NCBI RefSeq assembly: GCF_028548455.1
Contig: NZ_JAQQLF010000002.1
Coordinates: 1 to 64,000, forward strand
Origin: Vogesella aquatica
Lineage (GTDB): Bacteria; Pseudomonadota; Gammaproteobacteria; Burkholderiales; Chromobacteriaceae
Length of the DNA stretch: 64,000 bases
Reading direction: 5' to 3'
Shown: positions 34,846 to 45,089 of the stretch, piece by piece
Position numbering within the stretch: the stretch's first letter is position 1
Layout of the letters: each line of letters opens with the position of its first letter
Program-made: the position numbers and the translations under genes
Notes under the pieces: generated by a model
Told to the model about the DNA's origin: nothing
The model's database searches: none
What the model saw: only the letters and a program-made list of their open reading frames with translations

Positions 34846-36228
34846 ATGTCTGAACACGTCCTTCACCGCTGGGAGCCGGAAAACCCGGCCTTCTGGCAAC
34901 AACAAGGTAAGCCGGTGGCACGCCGCAACCTATGGCTGTCTATCCCCGCGCTGACACTGGCCTTCATCATCTGGCAAGTGTGGAGTGTGGCGGTACTGAA
35001 CATGCCCAATATCGGCTTCAACTACACGCAAAACCAGCTGTTCTGGCTGGCAGCGCTGCCGGCGCTGTCCGGCGCCACGCTGCGCATTTTCTACAGCTTC
35101 ATGGTGCCGATCTTCGGTGGTCGCAAGTGGACGGCTATCTCCACCGCCAGCCTGCTGATCCCGGCCATCGGTATCGGCTTTGCAGTGCAGGACACCTCCA
35201 CCAGCTACGTCACCATGCTGATCCTGGCGCTGCTGTGTGGTTTTGGCGGCGGCAACTTCAGCTCGTCGATGTCCAACATCAGCTTCTTTTTCCCCAAAGC
35301 CGAAAAAGGCACCGCGCTGGGTCTGAACGCCGGCCTAGGTAACCTGGGCGTATCGGTGGTGCAGTTCGTGGTGCCTATCGTCATCACCATGGGCCTGTTC
35401 GGCAGCTTTGGCGGCGAGCCGCAAACCTGGGTAAAAGGTGCGGCCAGCAAGCAGATGTGGTTGCAGAACGCCGGCTTCGTGTGGGTGCCGTTCATTGTGC
35501 TGTCCACGCTGGCGGCCTGGTTCGGCATGAATGACCTTGCCTCGGCCAAAGCGTCGTTTGCCGATCAGGCGGTGATCTTCAAGCGCAAGCACAACTGGCT
35601 GATGTGCTGGCTGTATATCGGTACTTTTGGTTCCTTTATCGGTTTCTCGGCGGGCTTCCCGTTGCTAGTCAAAGGCCAGTTCCCCGATATCGACCCCACC
35701 AAATACGTGTTCTTCGGCCCGCTGGTGGGGGCGTTGGCACGTCCGATTGGCGGCTGGTTGGCCGACAAGATCGGCGGCGCTCGCGTGACTCAGGTGGTGT
35801 TTTTACTGATGATCGCGGCTGTATTTGCTGTAATCGGTTTCCTCCCTCACGCTGGCCAGGGTGGTAATTTCCAGGGTTTCTTTGCGATGTTCCTTTGTCT
35901 GTTTGCGCTGACGGGTATTGGTAATGGTTCCACCTTTATGCAAGTGCCAGCCATCTTTCTGACACTACACAAACGTATGGCAGGTCGTAGCGAATCAGCA
36001 CAAAAGCAGGCAGTGGCCGATGCAACTAAGGAGGCGGCTGCGGTGCTGGGCTTTTCCGGTGCCATCGGTGCCTACGGTGGTTTCTTCATTCCCAAAAGTT
36101 ACGGCACGTCGATTGCCCTGACGGGGGGGGTAGAAGCCGCGCTGTATGCTTTCATCGCTTTTTATGTGACCTGCATGCTGGTGAACTGGTGGTTCTATGC
36201 CCGCAAAGGCGCGGAAATTCCGTGTTGA
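34846..36228 (+). CDS. narK2: nitrate/nitrite MFS transporter NarK2-type
   Basis: The 460-residue protein begins with a longer N-terminus (HRWEPENPAFWQQQGKPVAR), then the porter core with FWLAALPALSGATLRIFYSF, LCGFGGGNFSSSMSNISFFF and RPIGGWLADKIGG. This matches NarK2, the nitrate/nitrite antiporter that exports nitrite made by NarG. GGGAG before the ATG gives a ribosome site. A terminator follows, so narG is transcribed separately. Confidence 0.92.
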   Translation: MSEHVLHRWEPENPAFWQQQGKPVARRNLWLSIPALTLAFIIWQVWSVAVLNMPNIGFNYTQNQLFWLAALPALSGATLRIFYSFMVPIFGGRKWTAISTASLLIPAIGIGFAVQDTSTSYVTMLILALLCGFGGGNFSSSMSNISFFFPKAEKGTALGLNAGLGNLGVSVVQFVVPIVITMGLFGSFGGEPQTWVKGAASKQMWLQNAGFVWVPFIVLSTLAAWFGMNDLASAKASFADQAVIFKRKHNWLMCWLYIGTFGSFIGFSAGFPLLVKGQFPDIDPTKYVFFGPLVGALARPIGGWLADKIGGARVTQVVFLLMIAAVFAVIGFLPHAGQGGNFQGFFAMFLCLFALTGIGNGSTFMQVPAIFLTLHKRMAGRSESAQKQAVADATKEAAAVLGFSGAIGAYGGFFIPKSYGTSIALTGGVEAALYAFIAFYVTCMLVNWWFYARKGAEIPC

Positions 36229-36271
36229 GCTAAATCGTTTTCTCCAAGCGGTGCGACGCGCTGCTTCTTTT

Positions 36272-36298
36272 CACGCGCCCTACGGGGCGCGTTTTTTT
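36272..36298 (+). terminator. terminator between narK2 and narG
   Basis: CGCGCCC pairs with GGGGCGCG around TAC and is followed by seven T. It separates the transporter transcript from narGHJI. Confidence 0.9.
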
Positions 36299-36526
36299 AT
36301 GCGCTGTTCGCTAAGCCGGACGGTGAATGTACGGATGGAGATAGCGTTGGTGGCTAAGCCTTTGGGAGTAGGAGGACTCCTCCCTCTGCCGCTGCAGTTT
36401 GCCACCAGTGGGGAATGGGAGGCGAGCTGGCCTGCGCCTAAGCTTGGTAGCGTGAATCGGGGTATCCGCATACCGCTTGCGGCCAACCTAAGCAGGCCGC
36501 AGCGGCGGCAAACACACGGAGGCAAA

Positions 36527-39500
36527 ATGAGCCACTTTCTCGACAGACTAAATTTTCTTGGCAAGGTAAGGTCCACCTTTGCTGATGGCCACGGCGCAGT
36601 AGTAAACGAAGATCGTAAGTGGGAAGACGGTTACCGGCAGCGCTGGCAGCACGACAAAATTGTGCGCTCCACCCATGGCGTAAACTGTACCGGCTCTTGC
36701 AGCTGGAAGGTTTACGTGAAGAACGGGCTGATTACCTGGGAAACCCAGCAGACAGACTACCCGCGCACGCGGCCGGATCTACCTAACCACGAGCCGCGCG
36801 GCTGTCCGCGTGGTGCGTCGTACAGCTGGTATGTTTACTCGGCACAGCGTGTGAAGTACCCCATGGTACGTGGCCGTCTGATGAGGATGTGGCGAGAGGC
36901 CAGGCAGAAGATGGGTGCTATTGATGCCTGGCAGCTCATTAGCCAGAATCCTGAAACTGCCAATGAATATAAGAGTAAACGTGGCCAGGGTGGCTTTGTT
37001 CGTGCTAGCTGGGACGAAGTAAACGAAATAATTGCGGCAGCAAACGCGTTCACCATCAAAAACTATGGTCCTGACCGCGTTGTAGGCTTTTCACCCATTC
37101 CAGCGATGTCGATGGTGAGCTATGCCGCTGGCAGCCGTTACCTAAGCCTGATCGGGGGGGTGCCGCTATCGTTTTATGACTGGTACTGCGACTTGCCGCC
37201 AGCCAGCCCGCAAATTTGGGGCGAACAGACTGACGTAGCCGAATCGGCAGATTGGTACAACAGTAACTACCTGATGGTGTGGGGCTCCAACATTCCGATG
37301 ACGCGTACCCCGGATGCCCACTTTTATACCGAAGTGCGCTACAAGGGCACCAAAACGGTGGCCGTCTCGTCCGACTTTGGCGAAATGGCTAAGTTTGGCG
37401 ATATTTGGCTCGCACCGAAGCAGGGTACCGACGCGGCATTGGCCATGGCTATGGGCCACGTTATCTTCAAAGAATTTCACCTCGATAAGCCATCCGACTA
37501 CTTTACCGGCTACATACGCCAGTACACCGACATGCCGATGCTGGTGACGCTGAAAGCTCAGGATGGTCGCTATGTGCCGGACTACTTCCTGCGTGCATCC
37601 AACCTGGTGGACAACCTGGGCCAGGACAACAACCCCGAATGGAAAACCCTGGTGCTGGACGAGCTTAGCGGCGAGCTGGTAGCGCCCAATGGTTCGGTGG
37701 GCTTCCGTTGGGGCCAAAGCGGCAAGTGGAATCTGGAAGAAAAAGACGGTGCCGGCAATGGCCGCGACATCAAGGCCCGCCTGTCTCTGATCGACCAGCG
37801 TGACGCCGTGGTGGGTGTGGGCTTCCCGTACTTCGGCAGCGAGCATGACGAGCTGTTGGAGCGTAACGTCCCGGTAAAACGGGTTCGTCTGGCCGACGGT
37901 AGCGACGCGCTGGTGGCCACTGTGTTCGACTTGATGGCGGCCAACTACGGTATCGACCGTGGTCTGGGCGGCGGCAACGTGGCGCGCGACTATATGGACG
38001 ACGTGCCCTACACCCCGGCTTGGCAGCAAAAGCATACCGGCGTAAAACCAGAGATGGTGATCCAGGTGGCTCGGGAATTTGCTCGTAATGCCGACGAGAC
38101 ACATGGCCGCTCGATGGTAATCGTCGGCGCCGCGCTGAACCATTGGTATCACATGGATATGACCTACCGCGGCATCATCAACATGCTGATGATGTGTGGT
38201 TGTATCGGTCAGAGTGGTGGTGGCTGGTGCCACTATGTGGGCCAGGAGAAGTTGCGCCCGCAGACAGGATGGGCACCGCTGGCTTTTGCCTCTGACTGGG
38301 TACGCCCATCGCGCCAGATGAATGGTACTAGCTTCTTCTATGCCCATACCAGCCAGTGGCGTCACGAGAAACTGGGAGTTGGTGAAATCCTGGCTCCTAC
38401 TGCCGATGGCAAAATGGGCAATATGGCGCTGATCGACTACAACGCCAAGGCCGAGCGCATGGGCTGGCTGCCGTCTGCACCACAGCTCACCACCAACCCG
38501 CTTGACGTGGTGCGCGATGCTGAAGCCGCAGGGCAAGACCCGGTGGCCTACGCCGTGTCGCAGCTGAAATCTGGCAAGTTGGATATGAGCTGTAACGACC
38601 CGGACAACCCGAAAAACTTCCCGCGTAACATGTTCGTGTGGCGTTCCAACATCCTGGGTAGCTCTGGCAAGGGCCACGAGTATTTCCTCAAATACCTGCT
38701 GGGTACTCAAAACGCGGTAATGAATGGCGAGGAAGGCTGCATCAAGCCTACCGAAATCAATGTGCGACCGGCAGCCGAAGGTAAACTCGACCTGTTGGTT
38801 GTGCTGGACTTCCGCATGTCCACCACTTGCCTGTATGGCGACATCGTGCTACCGACGGCTACGTGGTATGAGAAGGATGACCTGAACACTTCCGACATGC
38901 ATCCCTTCATCCACCCGCTGTCCGAGGCCGTGCAGCCGTTGTGGCAAGCTCGCAGCGACTGGGAGATCTACAAGGGTTTTGCCAAGGCGCTCACTAACGT
39001 TGGTGGTGACTACCTGGGTACCCGTAAGGATCTGGTACTGACCCCGCTAATGCACGATACGCCAGAAGAGCTAGGCCAGCCGTTCGACCCGCGCGACTGG
39101 AAAAAAGGCGAGTGCGAACCAGTGCCTGGCAAAACCATGCCCAAAATGACGGTGGTTGAGCGCGACTATCGCAAGATTTATGACAAGTTTACCGCTATTG
39201 GCCCCTTGCTGGAAAAAGTGGGTAACGGCGGCAAGGGTATCGGTTGGAAAACTGCGCACGAAGTAGATGTATTGCGCGGCCTCAACAAGACGGTGCAGGG
39301 CGGGGTGGCCGACGGCCAGCCGCGTCTGGATAGCGCTATCGACGCTGCCGAGATGATCCTGACACTGGCTCCGGAAACCAATGGCCACGTGGCGGTAAAA
39401 GCCTGGGATGCGCTGTCCAAGGTAACCGGCCGTGATCACACTCACCTGGCCTTGCCGCGCGAGCACGACAGCATCCGCTTCCGTGACGTACAGGCCCAGC

Positions 39501-40213
39501 CGCGCAAGATCATCAGTTCGCCAACCTGGTCCGGTCTGGAAAGCGAGGAGGTGAGCTACAACGCTGGCTACACCAACGTACATGAACTGATCCCATGGCG
39601 CACGCTCACCGGCCGCCAGCAGTTCTATCAGGATCACCAGTGGATGCGCGCCTTCGGCGAAGGCCTGTGCGTGTACCGCCCGCACGTGGACCTGAAAACC
39701 ACGGCTGCCATCTTGGGCAAGAAGCCCAATGGCAACAGCGAAATCGTACTGAACTGGATTACGCCGCACCAGAAGTGGGGTATCCACAGTACTTACTCCG
39801 ACAACCTGCGCATGCTCACCCTAAGCCGTGGCGGCCCACACGTGTGGATCTCCGAGATTGACGCCAAGAAGGCCGGCATCGTGGACAACGACTGGATCGA
39901 GGTATTCAACGTAAACGGCACGCTCACTGCCCGCGCCGTGGTATCGCAGCGCGTGCCAGAAGGCATGAGCCTGATGTACCACGCCCAGGAAAAGATCGTG
40001 AACGTGCCTGGTGCCGAAATCAGCGGTAAGCGCGGTGGCATCCACAACTCGGTGACACGAACAGTAACCAAGCCCACGCACATGATCGGCGGCTACGCAC
40101 AGCTGGCCTGGGGCTTTAACTACTACGGCACCGTGGGCGCAAACCGCGACGAGTTCGTGGTGATACGCAAGATGAAGAACGTGGACTGGATGGATCGTCC
40201 ACTGGCCGAGTAA
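36527..40213 (+). CDS. narG: respiratory nitrate reductase alpha subunit
   Basis: The 1228-residue molybdoenzyme reduces nitrate to nitrite on the cytoplasmic side of the membrane. With ATG 36527 the [4Fe-4S] ligands fall at His50, Cys54, Cys58 and Cys93 (HGVNCTGSCSW and EPRGCPRG), equal to E. coli numbering, which supports this start; an upstream open frame to 36197 is non-coding leader. GGAGG lies upstream. The NIPMTRTPDAHF motif marks the Mo-bisMGD site region. It heads narGHJI. Stretches around 36900-37080 use more A/T-ended codons than the rest. No FNR box was found in the leader. Confidence 0.96.
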   Translation: MSHFLDRLNFLGKVRSTFADGHGAVVNEDRKWEDGYRQRWQHDKIVRSTHGVNCTGSCSWKVYVKNGLITWETQQTDYPRTRPDLPNHEPRGCPRGASYSWYVYSAQRVKYPMVRGRLMRMWREARQKMGAIDAWQLISQNPETANEYKSKRGQGGFVRASWDEVNEIIAAANAFTIKNYGPDRVVGFSPIPAMSMVSYAAGSRYLSLIGGVPLSFYDWYCDLPPASPQIWGEQTDVAESADWYNSNYLMVWGSNIPMTRTPDAHFYTEVRYKGTKTVAVSSDFGEMAKFGDIWLAPKQGTDAALAMAMGHVIFKEFHLDKPSDYFTGYIRQYTDMPMLVTLKAQDGRYVPDYFLRASNLVDNLGQDNNPEWKTLVLDELSGELVAPNGSVGFRWGQSGKWNLEEKDGAGNGRDIKARLSLIDQRDAVVGVGFPYFGSEHDELLERNVPVKRVRLADGSDALVATVFDLMAANYGIDRGLGGGNVARDYMDDVPYTPAWQQKHTGVKPEMVIQVAREFARNADETHGRSMVIVGAALNHWYHMDMTYRGIINMLMMCGCIGQSGGGWCHYVGQEKLRPQTGWAPLAFASDWVRPSRQMNGTSFFYAHTSQWRHEKLGVGEILAPTADGKMGNMALIDYNAKAERMGWLPSAPQLTTNPLDVVRDAEAAGQDPVAYAVSQLKSGKLDMSCNDPDNPKNFPRNMFVWRSNILGSSGKGHEYFLKYLLGTQNAVMNGEEGCIKPTEINVRPAAEGKLDLLVVLDFRMSTTCLYGDIVLPTATWYEKDDLNTSDMHPFIHPLSEAVQPLWQARSDWEIYKGFAKALTNVGGDYLGTRKDLVLTPLMHDTPEELGQPFDPRDWKKGECEPVPGKTMPKMTVVERDYRKIYDKFTAIGPLLEKVGNGGKGIGWKTAHEVDVLRGLNKTVQGGVADGQPRLDSAIDAAEMILTLAPETNGHVAVKAWDALSKVTGRDHTHLALPREHDSIRFRDVQAQPRKIISSPTWSGLESEEVSYNAGYTNVHELIPWRTLTGRQQFYQDHQWMRAFGEGLCVYRPHVDLKTTAAILGKKPNGNSEIVLNWITPHQKWGIHSTYSDNLRMLTLSRGGPHVWISEIDAKKAGIVDNDWIEVFNVNGTLTARAVVSQRVPEGMSLMYHAQEKIVNVPGAEISGKRGGIHNSVTRTVTKPTHMIGGYAQLAWGFNYYGTVGANRDEFVVIRKMKNVDWMDRPLAE

Positions 40214-40232
40214 GCCGTCTCAGACTGGATAC

Positions 40233-40266
40233 GTGACGCTAGCAGGCCGCAGCCTGCTAGCGTCAC
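40233..40266. repeat. 15-bp perfect hairpin between narG and narH
   Basis: GTGACGCTAGCAGGC at 40233-40247 is the exact reverse complement of GCCTGCTAGCGTCAC at 40252-40266, with a 4-base loop CGCA. No T run follows, so it is more likely an mRNA stability or processing element than a terminator. Confidence 0.85.
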
Positions 40267-40285
40267 AAGACAAGGAGTTTTTCAC

Positions 40286-41842
40286 ATGAAAATCCGTGCC
40301 CAAATCGGTATGGTGCTCAACCTCGACAAGTGCATCGGTTGCCATACCTGTTCGGTAACCTGCAAAAACGTGTGGACCAGCCGCGACGGTATCGAGTACG
40401 CCTGGTTCAACAACGTGGAAACCAAGCCCGGCATCGGCTATCCCAAGGACTGGGAAAACCAGGATAAGTGGCAGGGCGGCTGGGTACGCAAAGCTAATGG
40501 CAAGCTGGAGCCGCGTCAGGGCGGCCGGCTGAAGATTCTGGCCAATATTTTTGCTAACCCCAACTTACCGGCTATCGACGAGTATTACGAGCCGTTTACC
40601 TACGACTACGAGCACCTGCAGAACGCGCCGGAAATGATCACGCCGCCTACCGCCCGTCCGGTATCGGTGCTGACTGGCAAGAAGATGGACAAAATCGAAT
40701 GGGGCCCGAACTGGGAAGACGACCTGGGTGGTGAATTCAGCAAGCGCAGCAAGGACGCCTTGTTCGAGGGCATCCAGAAGGAAATGTACTCGGCCTTCGA
40801 GAACACTTTCATGATGTACCTGCCGCGCCTGTGCGAGCACTGCCTGAACCCGGCCTGCGTGGCCAGCTGCCCGTCTGGCTCCATCTACAAACGTGAAGAC
40901 GATGGTATTGTACTGATCGACCAGGACAAGTGCCGTGGTTGGCGCATGTGTGTGTCTGGCTGCCCGTACAAGAAAATTTACTACAACTGGACCACCGGTA
41001 AGGCCGAGAAGTGCATCTTCTGCTACCCGCGCATTGAGGCCGGCCAGCCTACTGTGTGTTCGGAAACCTGCGTTGGCCGCATTCGCTACCTGGGTGTGCT
41101 GCTGTACGACGCAGACAAGATCGAAGCCGCCGCCAGTGTGGAAGACCCGAAGAGCCTGTACGAGGCGCAACTGGGTGTGTTCCTGGACCCGCACTCCAGC
41201 ACCGTGCAGGAAGAGGCTCGCAAGCAGGGCATTCCGGAAGCCTGGCTCACCGCAGCGCAAAAGTCACCGGTGTACAAGATGGCCATGGAATGGAAAGTGG
41301 CATTTCCACTGCATCCGGAATACCGCACGCTGCCGATGGTGTGGTATATCCCGCCGCTATCTCCCATCCAGAGTGCTATGGAAAACGGTTTGATCGGCGA
41401 AAACGGCATCATCCCAGACGTGAAAGACCTGCGTATCCCGATTCGTTATCTGGCCAATTTGCTGACTGCCGGCAAGGAAGAGCCGGTGGTGAGAGCGCTG
41501 GAGACCATGGTCGCCATGCGCCGCTACATGCGCGCCAAGAGTATCCATAAGCAAGTGGATGAGACCACGTTGAAAGGCACGCACCTAAAACCTCTTCAAG
41601 TCGAAGAAATGTACCAGGTGATGGCCATCGCCAACTACGAAGACCGCTTCGTTATCCCGTCCAGCCATAAGGAAATGGTGGAAAACACCTTTGATGACAA
41701 GGCCAGCTGCGGCTTCACCTTTGGTAACGGCTGCTCTGGCGGATCATCTGAATCTAGCTTATTTGGCAAGAAGAAGGCCACGCCTATTGTGTTCCACGAT
41801 ATGCGGCGCGATCGCAAAGCCAACACCGGGAGTAAGTCATGA
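40286..41842 (+). CDS. narH: respiratory nitrate reductase beta subunit
   Basis: The 518-residue iron-sulfur protein carries all four Cys clusters: CIGCHTCSVTC at 16-26, CEHCLNPACVASCP, CRGWRMCVSGCPYKK (Trp in place of one Cys, giving the [3Fe-4S] cluster as usual), and CIFC...CSETCVG. It passes electrons from NarI to NarG. AAGGAG precedes the ATG. Its stop overlaps the narJ start (ATGA). Confidence 0.96.
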   Translation: MKIRAQIGMVLNLDKCIGCHTCSVTCKNVWTSRDGIEYAWFNNVETKPGIGYPKDWENQDKWQGGWVRKANGKLEPRQGGRLKILANIFANPNLPAIDEYYEPFTYDYEHLQNAPEMITPPTARPVSVLTGKKMDKIEWGPNWEDDLGGEFSKRSKDALFEGIQKEMYSAFENTFMMYLPRLCEHCLNPACVASCPSGSIYKREDDGIVLIDQDKCRGWRMCVSGCPYKKIYYNWTTGKAEKCIFCYPRIEAGQPTVCSETCVGRIRYLGVLLYDADKIEAAASVEDPKSLYEAQLGVFLDPHSSTVQEEARKQGIPEAWLTAAQKSPVYKMAMEWKVAFPLHPEYRTLPMVWYIPPLSPIQSAMENGLIGENGIIPDVKDLRIPIRYLANLLTAGKEEPVVRALETMVAMRRYMRAKSIHKQVDETTLKGTHLKPLQVEEMYQVMAIANYEDRFVIPSSHKEMVENTFDDKASCGFTFGNGCSGGSSESSLFGKKKATPIVFHDMRRDRKANTGSKS

Positions 41843-42495
41843 CACCAAGCATTGTTTACCGTGCACTGAGCACATTACTGGTGTACCCGGAGGCTGAATT
41901 ACAAGCAGCTATTCCAGAATTGGCCAACACACTTGCCGTGGAGCCGGATGTATTACGTGGTGTCCAGCCGTTACTGACAAGGTTATCAGAAGGGGACTTG
42001 ATAGAGTTGCAGCAAGACTATGTACAGCTATTCGACCGCAACCCCAGTCATTCGCTGCACCTGTTCGAGCACATTCATGGCGAAGATCGTGCCCGTGGCC
42101 AAGCCATGGTGGACTTAATTGATGAGTATCGTCGGCATGGCTTTGAGCCAGTAGCTGATGAGCTGCCTGATTATGTGCCGCTATTCCTTGAGTTCATTTC
42201 GCTGTGCGAGGCTGACGAAGCCGCTCGTTTACTGGGTGATGCCGTACATGTGCTGGCCCACGTGTCCAAGAAACTGGCAGATAGCGGCTCGGCTTACGCC
42301 GGGGTGCTGGATGCGCTGGTGTGGTTGTCGCCAGTGGCCCCCGAGCCGTTGACGGTACCGCCGGTCCGCGACATGGACGAGGCTCTGGAAACCTTCGGCC
42401 CCGGAGTCGACGGTGTGGAGCCTCTACTGAAGCCAGCTATGCCGTCTGTGGCCACAGTCAACTTTTATCCTAAGGGCCACGCTGCTACCCGTTAA
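41839..42495 (+). CDS. narJ: nitrate reductase chaperone NarJ
   Basis: The 218-residue cytoplasmic protein has the NarJ/TorD-family helical pattern: YRALSTLLVYPEAELQAAI, LQQDYVQLFDRNPSHSLHLF with EHIHGEDRARGQAM, and DELPDYVPLFLEF. It delivers the Mo cofactor to NarG and controls membrane attachment. It overlaps narH by 4 bp and precedes narI by 48 bp. Confidence 0.94.
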   Translation: MTPSIVYRALSTLLVYPEAELQAAIPELANTLAVEPDVLRGVQPLLTRLSEGDLIELQQDYVQLFDRNPSHSLHLFEHIHGEDRARGQAMVDLIDEYRRHGFEPVADELPDYVPLFLEFISLCEADEAARLLGDAVHVLAHVSKKLADSGSAYAGVLDALVWLSPVAPEPLTVPPVRDMDEALETFGPGVDGVEPLLKPAMPSVATVNFYPKGHAATR

Positions 42496-42543
42496 CCACG
42501 CATGTGGCCAGTCGTTAAGGTTGGCCACAGCAAGGAGAAAACA

Positions 42544-43230
42544 ATGGACTATCTGCATCAATTCGTTTTCGGGATCTACCCGTATATCGCGCTGGCGATC
42601 TTCCTGCTGGGTAGCTTGGTGCGCTTCGAACGCGAACAGTACAGCTGGAAAAGCGAATCCAGCCAGCTACTGCACCGTGGCAGCTTGCGCCTGGGCAACA
42701 TCCTGTTCCACGTCGGCATCATTGGTCTGTTCTTCGGCCATGCAGTGGGCCTGCTGACCCCAGTAGCGGTATGGGATGCACTGGGTGTGACTCACAGTTT
42801 CAAGCAAGCTTTTGCCATGACTGCTGGCGGCATTATGGGTACGTTGTGCCTGATTGGTGTGCTTATTCTACTGACACGCCGTTTGGGTAACGATCGCCTG
42901 GCTGCCAACACCACCTGGCGCGACAAGTTGGTACTGCTGTGGATTCTGGCCACGCTGCTACTGGGCCTGTCCACCATCGCCGTCTCCGCCCAGCACATGG
43001 ACGGTCACGAAATGGTGCTGTTGATGACCTGGGCGCAACACGTGGTGACCTTCCGTGGTGATGCGGCCAGTTTCATCGCTGACGCCTCGCCAGTGTTCAA
43101 GGCCCATCTGTTCATGGGAATGAGCTTGTTCGTGATTTTCCCGTTTACCCGTCTCGTACACGTTTGGAGCGGCTTTGGTGCCGTTGGCTACCTGGGTCGC
43201 AGCTGGCAGCTGGTGCGTCCTCGCCGCTAA
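42544..43230 (+). CDS. narI: respiratory nitrate reductase gamma subunit (cytochrome b)
   Basis: The 228-residue protein has five membrane helices and the heme b His residues in LFHVGIIGLFFGHAVGL and in the C-terminal half (HMDGHE... AHLFMGMSLFVIFPFTRLVH). It oxidises quinol and feeds NarH. ATG 42544 has AAGGAG upstream; the longer frame from 42502 adds non-membrane sequence and is rejected. Confidence 0.95.
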   Translation: MDYLHQFVFGIYPYIALAIFLLGSLVRFEREQYSWKSESSQLLHRGSLRLGNILFHVGIIGLFFGHAVGLLTPVAVWDALGVTHSFKQAFAMTAGGIMGTLCLIGVLILLTRRLGNDRLAANTTWRDKLVLLWILATLLLGLSTIAVSAQHMDGHEMVLLMTWAQHVVTFRGDAASFIADASPVFKAHLFMGMSLFVIFPFTRLVHVWSGFGAVGYLGRSWQLVRPRR

Positions 43231-43261
43231 ACCAGCACCGGCTTTTGCTGGTTGCAGCGCT

Positions 43262-43292
43262 AACGACGCCGGCTTGTGCCGGCGTCGTTTTT
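43262..43292 (+). terminator. terminator of narGHJI
   Basis: AACGACGCCGGC pairs with GCCGGCGTCGTT around TTGT and ends in TTTTT. It starts 31 bp after narI. Confidence 0.93.
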
Positions 43293-43316
43293 AATGACTT
43301 CACAAGAAAGACAAGT

Positions 43317-44522
43317 ATGCAAAGCGTGGATGCCACCCGCGATGCGCTGTTGGCTTGCGCCCGTGCGCCGGCCCAGAGCGAAATCCTACCCCTTTTGGAT
43401 ATTGCTCATCGAGTGCTAGCCCGGCCTTTAGTGGCACGTTTGGATGTGCCCCCGCACGATAATAGTGCTATGGATGGCTACGCCGTGCGAAGCAGCGAAC
43501 TAAAACCAGGCGTGGCTTTCGAGGTTAGCCAGCGTCTGCCCGCCGGCAGTCTGCCTTCACCATTATTGCCAGCTAGTGTGGCACGCATTTTTACTGGCGC
43601 AATGCTGCCCGAAGGTGCCGATGCCGTGGTGATGCAGGAGCACACCAGCACGCTACCCGATGGACGTGTGATGTTTGACGACGTGGTGAGGTCCGGGCTG
43701 AATATACGCCGCCGTGGCGAGGATATCACCGACGGCAGCAGCGTACTGGCCGGTGGTCTACGCCTTAAACCGGCTCATCTGGGTTTGGCCGCATCTGTGG
43801 GCGTGGCCTCATTGCCGGTCTACACGCAGTTGCGTGTGGCTGTGTTTTTTACTGGTGACGAACTGCAAGAACCGGGGAGACCTGCTTTGCCTGGGCACAT
43901 CTATAACGCTAATCGCTACTGGCTGGTACCTGCCCTGCGGGCGTTGGGTTGTGAGGTGCTGGATTTGGGTATTGTGCCGGATCGACTGGCCGACACGCGG
44001 CAACTGTTGCGCGATGCTGGCCAGGCTGCCGATGTGGTAATGACCTGTGGCGGTGTATCGGTTGGCGAGGAAGATCACGTCAAGGCGGCGGTTTGCGCCG
44101 AAGGCGAGCTACAGCAGTGGCGAGTCGCGATCAAGCCGGGCAAGCCGCTGGCATTTGGGCGCGTAGGGCAGGCTGACTTTATCGGTTTGCCCGGTAATCC
44201 AGTGGCTGCCTGGGTGGGCTTTATCGTGCTTGTGAGAGACTTTCTGCGTGCCCGTCAAGGCGAGGTGCTACCTCGCTGGCAGCCGCAGGGTTGGTTGCCA
44301 GCCAGCTTTCGCTGGCCAAGGCCAGACCCGCGGCGGGAGGAATTCTTGCGGGTACGCGTGGTGCCAGATGGCACCAGCCACGTGTTGCATGCCTACCCAC
44401 AACAGGGCTCGGCAGTGCTGTCGTCCTGCGTATGGTCAGACGGGCTAGCGCGGCTGCAGCCTGGGCAAGTGGTAGAGCCAGGTACCTTACTGCCAGTATA
44501 CGGCTGGGGTGCAGGCGTATGA
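43317..44522 (+). CDS. moeA: molybdopterin molybdotransferase MoeA
   Basis: The 401-residue protein inserts molybdate into adenylated molybdopterin. It has the MoeA motifs [48 protein letters not shown] and [14 protein letters not shown] 43317 begins right after the nar terminator; the longer upstream frame would run through that terminator. Its stop overlaps the moaC start by 4 bp. Confidence 0.93.
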   Translation: MQSVDATRDALLACARAPAQSEILPLLDIAHRVLARPLVARLDVPPHDNSAMDGYAVRSSELKPGVAFEVSQRLPAGSLPSPLLPASVARIFTGAMLPEGADAVVMQEHTSTLPDGRVMFDDVVRSGLNIRRRGEDITDGSSVLAGGLRLKPAHLGLAASVGVASLPVYTQLRVAVFFTGDELQEPGRPALPGHIYNANRYWLVPALRALGCEVLDLGIVPDRLADTRQLLRDAGQAADVVMTCGGVSVGEEDHVKAAVCAEGELQQWRVAIKPGKPLAFGRVGQADFIGLPGNPVAAWVGFIVLVRDFLRARQGEVLPRWQPQGWLPASFRWPRPDPRREEFLRVRVVPDGTSHVLHAYPQQGSAVLSSCVWSDGLARLQPGQVVEPGTLLPVYGWGAGV

Positions 44523-45010
44523 GCAATCTTACTCATTTCGATGCTAGCGGCCAAGCCCACATGGTGGATGTTGGCCATAAGGCAGAAACCCGCCGCACGG
44601 CGGTGGCCTGCGGTCATATCGACATGCATGCCGACACATACGCTGTACTGCAGGCCGGCAACAGTAAGAAGGGCGATGTGCTGGGCATCGCCCGCCTAGC
44701 GGCTATTCAGGGCAGTAAGCGTACGGCTGACCTTGTTCCCCTTTGTCATCCGCTGGCGTTGACTCATGTTGCTGTCACCTTTCGCTATAACGATACGGCG
44801 TGCCGTCTGAGTTTGGTGGTGACGGCTGAGACTGTTGGCCGCACCGGTGTGGAAATGGAAGCGCTGACCGCGGTGATGGCCGGCTTGCTCACGGTGTACG
44901 ACATGCTGAAAGCTATCGATCGAGGTATGCGGATCGGTGGCATACGACTGTTGGAAAAGCAAGGGGGACACAGCGGGCACTGGCAAGCCGAGACCGCCTT
45001 GCCGAGCTGA
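44519..45010 (+). CDS. moaC: cyclic pyranopterin monophosphate synthase MoaC
   Basis: The 163-residue protein opens with [16 protein letters not shown] and has [29 protein letters not shown] and [10 protein letters not shown]. These are the conserved active-site regions for the second half of precursor Z formation after MoaA. ATG 44519 overlaps moeA (ATGA); the longer frame is a shadow of moeA. Confidence 0.93.
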   Translation: MSNLTHFDASGQAHMVDVGHKAETRRTAVACGHIDMHADTYAVLQAGNSKKGDVLGIARLAAIQGSKRTADLVPLCHPLALTHVAVTFRYNDTACRLSLVVTAETVGRTGVEMEALTAVMAGLLTVYDMLKAIDRGMRIGGIRLLEKQGGHSGHWQAETALPS

Positions 45011-45089
45011 AATCCTTATCCTGTCTCAAGGAAGTATGACTCTGCTCCCCGTAACACGCTAAGCAAGTTCAACCCTGTGGATAGCAAAT

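Noticed and set aside
37166-38710. 514-codon frame opposite narG
   Set aside because: It is the antisense shadow of a well-matched GC-rich gene; the same holds for the long frames opposite norB (53333-54976), nirS (58901-60892) and the dctQ/dctM genes (8693-9982).
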